From Bradyrhizobium barranii subsp. barranii (GTDB lineage: Bacteria > Pseudomonadota > Alphaproteobacteria > Rhizobiales > Xanthobacteraceae), in assembly GCF_017565645.3 (NCBI RefSeq), contig NZ_CP086136.1:2184001-2248000 (forward strand): 64,000 nt of DNA, given 5' to 3'. The first letter of the stretch is position 1, and each line of letters begins with the position of its first letter. The notes below the pieces were generated by a model. It did not search any database. It had not been told where the DNA came from and worked only from the letters and a program-made list of their open reading frames with translations. Below, piece by piece: positions 48,098 to 55,756 of the stretch. A program made the position numbers and the translations under genes.

Positions 48098-48688
48098 ATG
48101 GGACGTATCAAGTCGCGCGTCGTCGCAATTGCACTCGTTGCCGGGTCGTACGGATGCGCTGGATTTGCGGCGCTCGCAGAGCCGGCCAAGCAGCCCACAG
48201 CGCCAGCCAGGCAGGCTGGACTTGCCGCGCCGGCCAAACAACCCGCGGCGCAGGCCAAGCCAACGGGCTCGCGGAACGCACGGCTCTATTTCCTGCGCGA
48301 GAAGGGCATTTTCGGCGCGATGGGCGGAATGGCAGCCTCGTCGGAAATCCTGATCGACGGCAAGTCCGTCGGAAAGGTCGACATGGGGACGTTCTTCTTC
48401 GTCGACCGGCCGCCGGGCGTCCACAAAATCGCCTCCCACATGAAGATGTCGATGACGGACTATGAGGTCGAAGTCCCCGTCGAGGCCGGCAAGACCTACT
48501 ATTTTGGCGTCGGGACGCAGCGGACGGGCGCCATCGGCCAGGACCTCCTCAACCAGGCCGTCGCCGGCAGCAGCGGCCAGCAGATCCGCTCCTCTTCGCC
48601 GTTCAAATCCGCCTTTGCGGGCGCAGGCCTGTTCCGCCTGGAGCCGGCCGCCGGCGCCGCGGCGATCGAGAAACTGAAGCAGCCGTGA
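48098..48688 (+). CDS. Exported DUF2846-like protein
   Basis: 196 residues, start 48098. The hydrophobic N-terminus (RVVAIALVAGSYGCAGFAAL) may be a signal peptide or lipoprotein signal (SYGC). A repeated Ala/Pro/Lys linker (AKQPTAPARQAGLAAPAKQP) is followed by a beta-sandwich domain: NARLYFLREKGIFGAMGGMA, EILIDGKSVGKVDMGTFFFV, DRPPGVHKIASH. The latter matches DUF2846. Envelope protein of unknown role. Confidence 0.82.
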   Translation: MGRIKSRVVAIALVAGSYGCAGFAALAEPAKQPTAPARQAGLAAPAKQPAAQAKPTGSRNARLYFLREKGIFGAMGGMAASSEILIDGKSVGKVDMGTFFFVDRPPGVHKIASHMKMSMTDYEVEVPVEAGKTYYFGVGTQRTGAIGQDLLNQAVAGSSGQQIRSSSPFKSAFAGAGLFRLEPAAGAAAIEKLKQP

Positions 48689-48789
48689 GTGTTCCCGGCG
48701 GTTTCGTAGGGCGCGCGGCGGCCCGCCGCGCAATTAAGCCTAAGCCGCGTTGACCGTGCATATCCGGGGTTTTCGCCCCCGATCGAGGC

Positions 48790-48818
48790 TTGCCGCCGAC
48801 AAAATTCGCGGCTATGTC
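48790..48818 (+). promoter_or_regulatory. tRNA-Glu promoter
   Basis: TTGCCG (48790-48795), 17-base spacer, TATGTC (48813-48818); transcription would start a few bases before the tRNA. Confidence 0.6.
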
Positions 48819-48829
48819 CTGTCCCTCAC

Positions 48830-48904
48830 GCTCCCTTCGTCTAGCGGTTAGGACGCGGCCCTCTCAAGGCTGAAACAGGGGTTCGATTCCCCTAGGGAGC
48901 GCCA
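48830..48904 (+). tRNA. tRNA-Glu (anticodon CTC)
   Basis: 75-base cloverleaf with encoded CCA: acceptor GCTCCCT/AGGGAGC, D arm CTAGCGGTTAGG, anticodon arm CGGCC-CTCTCAA-GGCTG, T arm AGGGG-TTCGATT-CCCCT. The anticodon CTC reads GAG codons. Confidence 0.95.
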
Positions 48905-48969
48905 TTCCGGCTCCATCGAGCGTTGATCACTCTCCTCTTGGCCGGTCTCAGGCTTTCGCCGCAAAACCC

Positions 48970-49015
48970 GCCCTCATCCTGAGGGCCCGCGAAGCGGGCG
49001 TCTCGAAGGATGGCC
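48970..49015. repeat. Palindromic repeat CTCATCCTGAGG...CCTTCGAGA type
   Basis: Contains CCCGC-gaa-GCGGG nested between ctcatcctgagg and tctcgaaggatg, a common intergenic repeat layout of Bradyrhizobium, just 3' of tRNA-Glu. Confidence 0.5.
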
Positions 49016-49038
49016 GCAGGCGAGCCTCCGGCCAATAT

Positions 49039-49193
49039 GGTGACAGTGCACTCAATTGATTCCTGACAACATTATCCGCATCATACATCCGTTTCGCTCG
49101 CACAGCCGTTCGCGACCAGCCGCACCGCGTCATGCAGTGTGGCAACGCCGCGCGCGGACCATTTCGGGAATGGAAATTAAGTGCACTGTCACC
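49039..49193. mobile_element. 155-bp MITE-like element with GGTGACAGTGCACT terminal inverted repeats
   Basis: The left end at 49039-49063 begins GGTGACAGTGCACTCAATT. The right end at 49167-49193 is, read inversely, GGTGACAGTGCACTTAATT. Fourteen outer bases match perfectly, then ATT and TTCC are shared. No ORF of any length inside. It lies between tRNA-Glu and the SEC-C protease gene. No transposase for it is visible in the window. Confidence 0.55.
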
Positions 49194-49388
49194 GTAATGG
49201 AGAACAGCGCGCAACGCTTTCTCGAGTTGATTGGCCGCAGCCGGAGTCGCTGATTTCGCATCTCGCACTTTGCGGACGTGTCGAGGTGGTATCGTCGCGA
49301 AGGTTAGCGGCGTGCTCGCCCCCTAGATTCGCCTCGCGGTGCTAATCTAAGTTTGATTGATCATCTTTCGTCTAGGGCTGGATGTTGC
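49194..49388. other. Upstream region of the SEC-C protease
   Basis: About 195 bases with no gene, AT-richer towards the protease start. It probably carries that gene's promoter, but no clear -35/-10 pair was seen. Confidence 0.4.
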
Positions 49389-50405
49389 ATGATTCTAAAT
49401 CCGCGGACCCCATCGGAGCTCTTGCTCTATTGCGTCAAACGGATCGAGTGTAATGTCGGGAACGGTCGCCTGTCGGTGGGAACCGGCTACATCTGCGGCA
49501 TTGGGCATTCATCTGGGATGATGGTCCCCATCTTGATTACGAACAAGCACGTCCTTGAAGGCGCGAAGAGCCTTCGCATATGCATGCACACTGGGCTCAA
49601 TGGCACCGATGAAGCGCCGGACGGCGGAATCACTTTTATCGAAACCCCTGCAATTCTAGCGACGACCGTCTTACACGATGACCCAGCGATCGACCTGTGT
49701 GGGATTCTATTGGGACCTCTTATTAACTTCTGGAAGCAGGCAAATCCGGGCCGATCTGTTTTCTATAAGGCGATCATGGACGACTTGATTTACGGGCCAG
49801 TTGAGGAACTGGACGTCTGTGAACAGGTCACAATGGTTGGATGTCCGAATGCCATATGGGATGAGCACAACGGATTTCCTTTATTTCGTCGAGGTTTTAC
49901 TGCGAGCCCGCTAACTGCGAACTTTCAGGGGCGTCGCGAGTTCGTTGTAGACATCGCTGTGTTTTCGGGCTCGTCGGGGTCGCCGATTTTTTTGATGGAC
50001 AACGGGCCATACGTTAGTTCGGATGCGCCTGACAAGCTTCAGCTCGGTCGTCGATTTGGGTTGCTCGGCACGCTTTGGGGTGGACCCAGAATCACTGAAG
50101 CGGGTCTCGTAGAGATTAAGCCGGCGCCAACTTCAGCCAGCGCCGACATCGCTATCGATGTGCGGATGCACCTCGGTTACGTGATTAAAGCGTCGGAGAC
50201 GCATCACCTCCTCAAGAAAGCAGCCGCTGAATTCGGCAACATAGACCTCACCGCAATAAAGATGGTTACGACTCTGATGTCTCCAACTGGCGATGCGCTT
50301 AGAGAAACGTTCAGGAGAAACGCATTGTGCTTTTGCGGAAGCAAAAGGAAGTTCAAGCATTGCCATGGACAAATCGTTACCGCTCAGCAACAGCCAGAAA
50401 GTTGA
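49389..50405 (+). CDS. Trypsin-like serine protease with C-terminal SEC-C zinc motif
   Basis: 338 residues from ATG 49389 (MILNPRTPSELLLYCVKRIE); a TTG at 49353 would add 12 residues. The chymotrypsin-fold triad is His54 (ITNKHVLEG), Asp102 (DDPAIDLCGI) and Ser196 (FSGSSGSPIF). The C-terminus RRNALCFCGSKRKFKHCHG is a SEC-C zinc-binding motif, used elsewhere to contact proteins or ribosomes. No signal peptide, so it should act in the cytoplasm. The gene is visibly AT-richer than its neighbours, with many A/T-ending codons, and sits beside tRNA-Glu and a MITE-like element, which suggests horizontal acquisition. A host-defence or stress role is possible but unproven. Confidence 0.82.
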   Translation: MILNPRTPSELLLYCVKRIECNVGNGRLSVGTGYICGIGHSSGMMVPILITNKHVLEGAKSLRICMHTGLNGTDEAPDGGITFIETPAILATTVLHDDPAIDLCGILLGPLINFWKQANPGRSVFYKAIMDDLIYGPVEELDVCEQVTMVGCPNAIWDEHNGFPLFRRGFTASPLTANFQGRREFVVDIAVFSGSSGSPIFLMDNGPYVSSDAPDKLQLGRRFGLLGTLWGGPRITEAGLVEIKPAPTSASADIAIDVRMHLGYVIKASETHHLLKKAAAEFGNIDLTAIKMVTTLMSPTGDALRETFRRNALCFCGSKRKFKHCHGQIVTAQQQPES

Positions 50406-50852
50406 GCGCGCGTCGCGCCGCGCTTGCTAGCCGCCGACCAGCGATAATCAGACCCTATCGAAGTTCAGCACGGCTTATGCGGGGGGCCTTGCGTGTGCAT
50501 CCGTTCAGTATGGGGGAGTGTGGGTGCCAGCCGGCGCCCGGTCTTCCCTGCGCCCTTTTTTCGGGAGGACATGACGCGAAGCACAGCTCGGGCAAAACAT
50601 GCCGCGAGGATGCGAGCACTTGGCGATCGGCACGCGAACTGACGAAGCGGCGTTGTGCCCCTCCAGGCCGAACACTCCTGCGAGCACCGACCTCCCGCGC
50701 AAGCATGCTGCATCGGCATCGACGGTAGTGGTCGTCCCCTTCAAAATCTGCATCATGCGCGCCGGGACGGTGCGCGATGCGGCCGAGCTCATCCTCCGAA
50801 GCGGCTGCCGGGCCTTTGGAGGCCATGGCTTTCTGCTTTTTGGAGTTTTGAC
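50406..50852. other. Gene-free stretch, probably a degenerate dispersed repeat
   Basis: 447 bases between the protease and the amidohydrolase. Fragments such as GGGGGAGTGTGGGTGCCAGC and GGAGGACATGACGCGAAGCA look like a dispersed Bradyrhizobium repeat. No intact gene. Confidence 0.4.
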
Positions 50853-52343
50853 ATGAGCGGCTTGGTGATCTCTGGCGGCCGGGTGGTGGATCCCGCGAGC
50901 GGGATGGACGCCATTGGCGATGTAGCAGTGATGGATGGCAAGATCGCCGCGGTCGGCACGGGCCTCAGCGGCACCGAGCGGGTGATCGACGCGACGGGGC
51001 TCGTGGTCGCGCCGGGCTTCATCGATCTGCACGCGCATGGCCAGTCGATCCCGGCCGACCGCATGCAGGCGTTCGACGGCGTGACGACGACGCTCGATCT
51101 CGAGGCCGGCGTGCTGCCGGTCGCCTCCTGGTATGAGCGCCAGGCGCGGAAGGGACGCGTGCTGAACTATGGCGCCGCCACCAACTGGGCCTTTGCGCGC
51201 CTCGGCGCGATGACCGGCTCGAATGCGGAGAGCTCGCTGGAGGCGTTCGGCAACGCCATGCGCGACCGCCGCTGGATGGACAACGTGGCAAGCGATGCGG
51301 AGGTCGCCGGCATCCTCGAGCGTCTTTCGCGCGGTCTCAACGAGGGCGGCATCGGCATCGGCATCCTGAACGCCTATGCGCCGGGCGCCGGCGTGCAGGA
51401 GCTGACGGCGGTCTGCCAGCTCGCGGCGAGGCAGGACGTGCCGACCTTCACCCACGTCGCCTATATGTCGCGCGTCGACCCCGAAAGTGCGGCAGAAGCC
51501 TATATCCGCCTGATCGGCTATGCCGGCGCCACCGGCGCGCACATGCACATCTGTCATTTCAACTCGTCGAGCAAGACCGACATCGAGCGCTGCCGCGTGC
51601 TGGTCGAAAAGGCGCAGGCGCAGGGCCTCCCGATCACGGTCGAGGCCTATCCCTACGGCACCGGTTCGACCGTGCTGGCCGCGGCCTTCTTCAGCGACCC
51701 GGAGTTCGTCGAGCGCAACGGCACCGGCTACGACTCGGTGCAGCGCGTGACCGACGGTCACCGCTTCCGCGATCGCGAGGAGCTGCTGAAGGCGCAAGCC
51801 GAAGAGCCGTCCTCGCTGGTGCTCTGGCACATCCTCGATACCGACAACAATGCGCATCATCGCGATCTGCTCGATATGTCGGTGCTGTATCCCGGCGGCG
51901 CGATCGCGTCCGATGCGATGCCGTGGACGACGTCGGACGGCAAGACCTACACCGGCGACGCCTGGCCGCTGCCGGATGACGCCACCTCGCATCCGCGCTC
52001 GGCCGGCTGCTTCACGAAATTCATTCGCGAATGGGTGCGCGAGCGCAAGGCCGTGTCGCTGCTCGAAGGCGTGCGCAAATGCGCGCTGATCCCCGCAGAG
52101 ATCCTGTCGCAGAGCACGCCCGCGATGCGGGCCAAGGGCCGCCTTGCCAAGGACGCCGATGCCGACATCGTCGTGTTCGACTACGAGAAGCTCTCGGACC
52201 GCGCGACCTTCACGGCGATGAACCGCCCCTCGGACGGCGTGCGGCATCTGATCGTCAGCGGCCAGCCGCTGATCAGCGATGGCGTGCTGGACGTGGCGGT
52301 GCGGCCCGGCCGCCCCGTGCGTCGCCCCGTCGTCGAGGGCTGA
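50853..52343 (+). CDS. D-aminoacylase/N-acyl-D-glutamate deacylase-type amidohydrolase
   Basis: 496 residues, start 50853 with a GGAG ribosome site. The metallo-amidohydrolase fold has the HxH metal pair in FIDLHAHGQ, DGVTTTLDLEAGV, further ligands in HMHICHFNSSS and the catalytic Asp region IASDAMPW. The layout matches D-aminoacylase-family enzymes (D-glutamate deacylase); substrate not provable. It is followed after 4 bases by a CobW GTPase, which may supply its zinc. Confidence 0.87.
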   Translation: MSGLVISGGRVVDPASGMDAIGDVAVMDGKIAAVGTGLSGTERVIDATGLVVAPGFIDLHAHGQSIPADRMQAFDGVTTTLDLEAGVLPVASWYERQARKGRVLNYGAATNWAFARLGAMTGSNAESSLEAFGNAMRDRRWMDNVASDAEVAGILERLSRGLNEGGIGIGILNAYAPGAGVQELTAVCQLAARQDVPTFTHVAYMSRVDPESAAEAYIRLIGYAGATGAHMHICHFNSSSKTDIERCRVLVEKAQAQGLPITVEAYPYGTGSTVLAAAFFSDPEFVERNGTGYDSVQRVTDGHRFRDREELLKAQAEEPSSLVLWHILDTDNNAHHRDLLDMSVLYPGGAIASDAMPWTTSDGKTYTGDAWPLPDDATSHPRSAGCFTKFIREWVRERKAVSLLEGVRKCALIPAEILSQSTPAMRAKGRLAKDADADIVVFDYEKLSDRATFTAMNRPSDGVRHLIVSGQPLISDGVLDVAVRPGRPVRRPVVEG

Positions 52344-52347
52344 TCCC

Positions 52348-53118
52348 ATGCCGGTCCCCATTCTCCTGGTGACGGGCTTTCTGGGGGCAGGCAAGACCAC
52401 GGTCGTCAACCATCTGCTGGCGAACGCGGAGGGACGGCGTATCGCGGCAATCGTCAACGATTTCGGCGCGATCAACATCGACGCGGAGTTGATCGCGGGC
52501 GCCAGCGACGGCGTGGTCAGCCTCGCCAATGGCTGCATCTGCTGCTCGCTCGAAGGCGATCTCCTGCGCACGCTCTCGACGCTGTTGCGACGCGATCCCA
52601 AGCCCGAATATATCGTCATCGAGACCAGCGGCGTCGCCGATCCCGCCGACATCGTCCGCAACCTGATGGACCCCGTGATCCTGCGCGAGGCGCCGCTGGA
52701 AACCGTGCTCTGCGTGATGGATGCGGCGACGCTACCTGTGGCCCTGGATGATGCGCTCCATCGTTCGCAATTGCGCGTCGCCGATATCGTGGCGCTGAGC
52801 AAGCTCGATCTGGCGGACGAGAGCGCAGGCGCCCGCATGCGCGAAGCCATCCGCGCGCAGCGCGTCCCCGCCGTGGTGGTCGATGCCAGGCACGGCGAGA
52901 TTCCGTCCGCGCTGCTGTTTCCCGCGGCTGTTGATCGTGCGCCCGCGCCGCGCGACCCTGGACCACGACGGCTGTCCGAGGAGCGCTTCGAGACGCTGAG
53001 CTGGACCTCGGACCAGCTGCTGTCGCTGCCGCGCCTGCAGCAGGCGATCGGCCGCCTGGCGCCAAAGCTTGCGCGCGCAAAAGGCCTGTTCGAGACCGTC
53101 GAGCAACCCGGGCGCTAG
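52348..53118 (+). CDS. CobW-family GTPase/metallochaperone, cut by an in-frame amber codon
   Basis: 256 codons to TAG at 53116-53118. Walker A TGFLGAGKTT (Gly10-Thr18), metal motif CICC (Cys63, Cys65, Cys66), Switch/Walker B region YIVIETSGVADPADI, then SKLDLAD guanine recognition. The C-terminal CobW_C domain begins (RFETLSWTSDQLLSLPRLQQ) but is interrupted after VEQPGR; the same frame continues MVLQFAAGRATLAPGDAP at once after the stop for 52 more codons. Full length would be about 309 residues, normal for the family. The truncated GTPase may still work, or the gene is decaying. It is 4 bases from the amidohydrolase and presumably served it with metal. Confidence 0.85.
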   Translation: MPVPILLVTGFLGAGKTTVVNHLLANAEGRRIAAIVNDFGAINIDAELIAGASDGVVSLANGCICCSLEGDLLRTLSTLLRRDPKPEYIVIETSGVADPADIVRNLMDPVILREAPLETVLCVMDAATLPVALDDALHRSQLRVADIVALSKLDLADESAGARMREAIRAQRVPAVVVDARHGEIPSALLFPAAVDRAPAPRDPGPRRLSEERFETLSWTSDQLLSLPRLQQAIGRLAPKLARAKGLFETVEQPGR

Positions 53119-53277
53119 ATGGTGCTTCAGTTCGCCGCCGGCCGCGCGACGCTCGCGCCGGGCGATGCACCGGCGGAGGGCGTGCCGCGATCGCGGATCG
53201 TCTTCATCGCCGAGCTCGGCGTGCTCTCGAAGGCCGAGTTCGACGGGATCATGGCGGCGTGCGTTGCGGGTGGGTGA
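53119..53277 (+). pseudogene. In-frame C-terminal remnant of the CobW GTPase
   Basis: MVLQFAAGRATLAPGDAPAE, then VPRSRIVFIAELGVLSKAEF and a TGA at 53275-53277. It directly follows the amber codon in the same frame. Its CobW_C-like ending (RIVFIAELGV) shows it belongs to the upstream gene and is not a separate one. Confidence 0.8.
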
Positions 53278-53311
53278 AGCGAGCGATCACGCTAGAAGCA
53301 AGCCCCTCACT

Positions 53312-53689
53312 TCAGGCAAATTGCGCGATGCCGTTTCCGACGGACCAGTTCTCCGCGGGGGCGTCGAGCACGTTGACGAACACGTCCTCGGAGCGGATGC
53401 CCGGGTTTTCGCCGAGCAGCTCCGCGATCCGGCGGTACAGCGCCTTTTTCTGCTCCGGCGTGCGCGATGCGAATACGGTGATCTGGATCAGCACGGCGTC
53501 GTCGTTGCGTTTGACGCCATAGGCATTGCCGCAGCGGAAGTTCGAGGCGTCATGCTCGCTGATGGTCATGAACTCGTCGCCCTCGGGCACGTTCAGCGCC
53601 TCGCGCATGGCGAGGTACAAACCATCGAGGATCGCCTGCCGATAGGCTTCCGGTTTGCCGGCGCGCATTGAGATGTGAAGGAGAGGCAT
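53312..53689 (-). CDS. Tautomerase-family protein
   Basis: 125 residues from MPLLHISMRAGKPEAYRQAI at 53689, where the second residue Pro becomes the catalytic N-terminal proline after Met removal. FMTISEHDASNFRCG and ILIQITVFASRTPEQKKALY-type strands support the 4-oxalocrotonate tautomerase/MIF superfamily. It is a double-length, fused-type member; substrate unknown. Divergent from a TetR regulator with a perfect operator between them. Confidence 0.87.
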   Translation of the reverse strand: MPLLHISMRAGKPEAYRQAILDGLYLAMREALNVPEGDEFMTISEHDASNFRCGNAYGVKRNDDAVLIQITVFASRTPEQKKALYRRIAELLGENPGIRSEDVFVNVLDAPAENWSVGNGIAQFA

Positions 53690-53789
53690 GGGCGGGTCCC
53701 TTTTGGCATGCGGGCCCGATCGGCCAGGGCGCACGCAAGCGCCGGCCGTTGGGCCCATTGACGGAACGGGCTATCAATCCCAATTAGTT

Positions 53790-53833
53790 TTTGACACGAT
53801 GTCGAGAAAACACGTTATTGACATCGTGTCAAA
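53790..53833. promoter_or_regulatory. TetR operator pair TTTGACACGATGTC / GACATCGTGTCAAA
   Basis: Perfect 14-bp inverted arms (53790-53803, 53820-53833) 16 bases apart in the tautomerase/TetR divergent region; the right arm lies 28 bases before the TetR start. Confidence 0.75.
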
Positions 53834-53860
53834 TACTTTTGCCGGGCAGAGGAGCAGGAT

Positions 53861-54460
53861 TTGAGGCCGCGCGAGTTCGACCACGACGACGTCCTGCGTA
53901 TCGCGTTCGACCAGTTCTGGCGCAAGGGCGTGCGCGGCACGTCGCTGTCGGACATCGCGCGCGATGCCGGTGTTCAGCGCGGCAGCCTCTACAATGCCTT
54001 CGGCAGCAAGGAGGCGCTGTTCCTCCAGGCCTATGAGCGTTATGCGGGCGATTATCTCCTCGCCCTGCAAAAGGCGCTCGGCGCGGGCTCATTGCGAAAA
54101 CGCCTCACGGCGTTTTTCGACCTGACCATCACCAACTTCCGCTCGGGCTCGCCACCGCGGGGATGTCCGACCACGCGCGGATTGATGGAGCTCGGCGCGG
54201 CCGAAGGGGAAGGCTTGGATGAAGACGCGCGTCAGGCCTTTGCGGGCCTCATCTCGCGCATCACCATGCTGGTTCAAGAGACGCTGGCGGAAGGCGCAGA
54301 GCGCGGCGAGTTCAATGGCAATCCCGCGGCCGCAGCGCTGCACATCATCACGGTGACGCGCGGCCTTGGCGTGCTCGAACGTGCCTTCGGCGACGAGCCG
54401 CAGCTGCGCAAGATCGCGGCTCACACCATCGATCTCGTGCTCGGCAAGAAGGGCGGTTAG
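53861..54460 (+). CDS. TetR-family transcriptional regulator
   Basis: 199 residues from TTG 53861 with a GGAGCAGGA ribosome site. The N-terminal HTH is FDHDDVLRIAFDQFWRKGVR, then GTSLSDIARDAGVQRGSLYNAFGSKEALF. Its C-terminal part (RGCPTTRGLMELGA) is typical of the TetR_C / AcrR-like ligand pocket. Probably represses the divergent tautomerase gene and itself. Ligand unknown. Confidence 0.9.
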   Translation: MRPREFDHDDVLRIAFDQFWRKGVRGTSLSDIARDAGVQRGSLYNAFGSKEALFLQAYERYAGDYLLALQKALGAGSLRKRLTAFFDLTITNFRSGSPPRGCPTTRGLMELGAAEGEGLDEDARQAFAGLISRITMLVQETLAEGAERGEFNGNPAAAALHIITVTRGLGVLERAFGDEPQLRKIAAHTIDLVLGKKGG

Positions 54461-54478
54461 GTCAGGCCGCAAAACGAC

Positions 54479-54505
54479 GACCCCAGCGGTGGTGATCCCT
54501 GGGGC
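54479..54505. terminator. Hairpin after the TetR gene
   Basis: GACCCCAG...CTGGGGCCGTC-type stem (CCCCAG/CTGGGG) 19 bases downstream of the TetR stop; no good T-run. Confidence 0.4.
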
Positions 54506-54602
54506 CGTCTGGAGGTTTTATGGAGGGCATCGAGCACTGCGTCTCCATGGCGATGTTGATAGCGCAAGGTCGCTTGAGATGCGACTAGAACCCATCAAAG
54601 CG

Positions 54603-54947
54603 TCAGCACAAGGCAAGCGCGTTGACGGCCCGCGTCGTCGCGATCTCGTTCTCGTTCCCGACGAACTGGCAAACGATGGATTCGAGTTCGCCCGGCTGGT
54701 TGCGGCGCGCCACCGCCAGCAGTCGCATCAATTCCGCCTCGTCGGCGAAGCGATAGGCCGCTTCCCAGCAATCGGAGGCGCCGGTCGCATAGGCCGCTCC
54801 GATGAATCGGAACAGCGACAGCGCGACGCGGGAAAACTCATCGTAGCTCTCGACGCAGGGACGCGCCGCAAGCGCGGCCTGGAGCGGACAGAGCCGCGGC
54901 TGGCCGGCTGTTTCGACTGGCGCAGAACCACACGTATCGTGGAGCAT
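54603..54947 (-). CDS. 114-residue hypothetical, second of an unknown pair
   Basis: MLHDTCGSAPVETAGQPRLC, PLQAALAARPCVESYDEFSR, YATGASDCWEAAYRFADEAE, LMRLLAVARRNQPGELESIV. It contains five cysteines (three of them in the first 35 residues) and a helical core. It starts 11 bases after the stop of the 166-residue upstream gene, so the two are surely cotranscribed. No family recognised. Confidence 0.7.
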   Translation of the reverse strand: MLHDTCGSAPVETAGQPRLCPLQAALAARPCVESYDEFSRVALSLFRFIGAAYATGASDCWEAAYRFADEAELMRLLAVARRNQPGELESIVCQFVGNENEIATTRAVNALALC

Positions 54948-54958
54948 GAACGATCCCG

Positions 54959-55459
54959 TCAGTGCAGCGTGGGACTTCCGACCAGCCAGCTCTTCATCGC
55001 CATCGTCCGGTCATGGTCGAAAGACTGAACGTGCCGGTCGGGCAGGATGAGGCCAGCCATGCGGAAGATCGTTGCAAGCCCCCGCACGGGTGCGAGAGCC
55101 CAATCGGCACCGACCGGCGGCAGCCAGCTCTCGAACTGCTCGCGCGCGACGTCGATGCGCTCCTGCTGTGCCGCGGCGATGGCCCGCAGGATCCCCTGCT
55201 CGCTGTCCGACATCTTCGGACAGGTCGGGCAATGAACTTCGATGGCCGTATGCGCCGTGCAAGCGAAGATCTCGATGATGGATTCCAGCGACGGCACGGC
55301 GTCGCCCACGCGAAAGTGGTCGTACACTTGCTGGATATCGGCCGCGGTCGGAACGGCGCTTCCGCTGCGTGCCTTGGCTCGAAATCCCCAGATGAAGAGC
55401 CGCTCCGCTGCGCACAGCGTGGGAAGGTCGAGGGACTTGCCATATGTCGATTGATGCAT
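54959..55459 (-). CDS. 166-residue hypothetical, first of an unknown pair
   Basis: MHQSTYGKSLDLPTLCAAER, LFIWGFRAKARSGSAVPTAA, then EVHCPTCPKMSDSEQGILRA (a CPTC pair that may bind metal) and a helical C-terminus. Cysteine content matches its downstream partner. The LFIWGFRA segment suggests a protein-binding surface. No family recognised. Confidence 0.7.
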   Translation of the reverse strand: MHQSTYGKSLDLPTLCAAERLFIWGFRAKARSGSAVPTAADIQQVYDHFRVGDAVPSLESIIEIFACTAHTAIEVHCPTCPKMSDSEQGILRAIAAAQQERIDVAREQFESWLPPVGADWALAPVRGLATIFRMAGLILPDRHVQSFDHDRTMAMKSWLVGSPTLH

Positions 55460-55756
55460 TGAGCCTCTGGCCTTCTGTGCAGCTCACGCCACAGCTTGCG
55501 CTGATGATCTGCGCCGATCGTTCCGCCAGAGCCGACCGCAAGTCAACGCTCGGAGCGCCGATATCGAGGTCTTCTAGATCTAAAGAGCCGGGATCCCGGA
55601 TGCAGCCAAGCCTCGCCAGCCTGCCAAGCCGCACGCATTACGCCGGCGGCCTCCAACGCAATTTTGCGGGGATTTGGAGAACCCGAATGCTTAAAGCTTC
55701 GCTAAGGGGTGCGGGATAAACTGGCATATCAGCCCTTCCAATTCTTGCGAGCACCG

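Noticed and set aside
48830..50405. Integrative island with att duplication at tRNA-Glu
   Set aside because: No integrase and no direct repeat of the tRNA 3' end could be seen downstream; only composition and position suggest transfer.
50505..52850. 781-codon minus-strand ORF opposite the amidohydrolase
   Set aside because: Antisense shadow with Arg/His/Asp-rich low-complexity sequence; the plus-strand genes are well supported.
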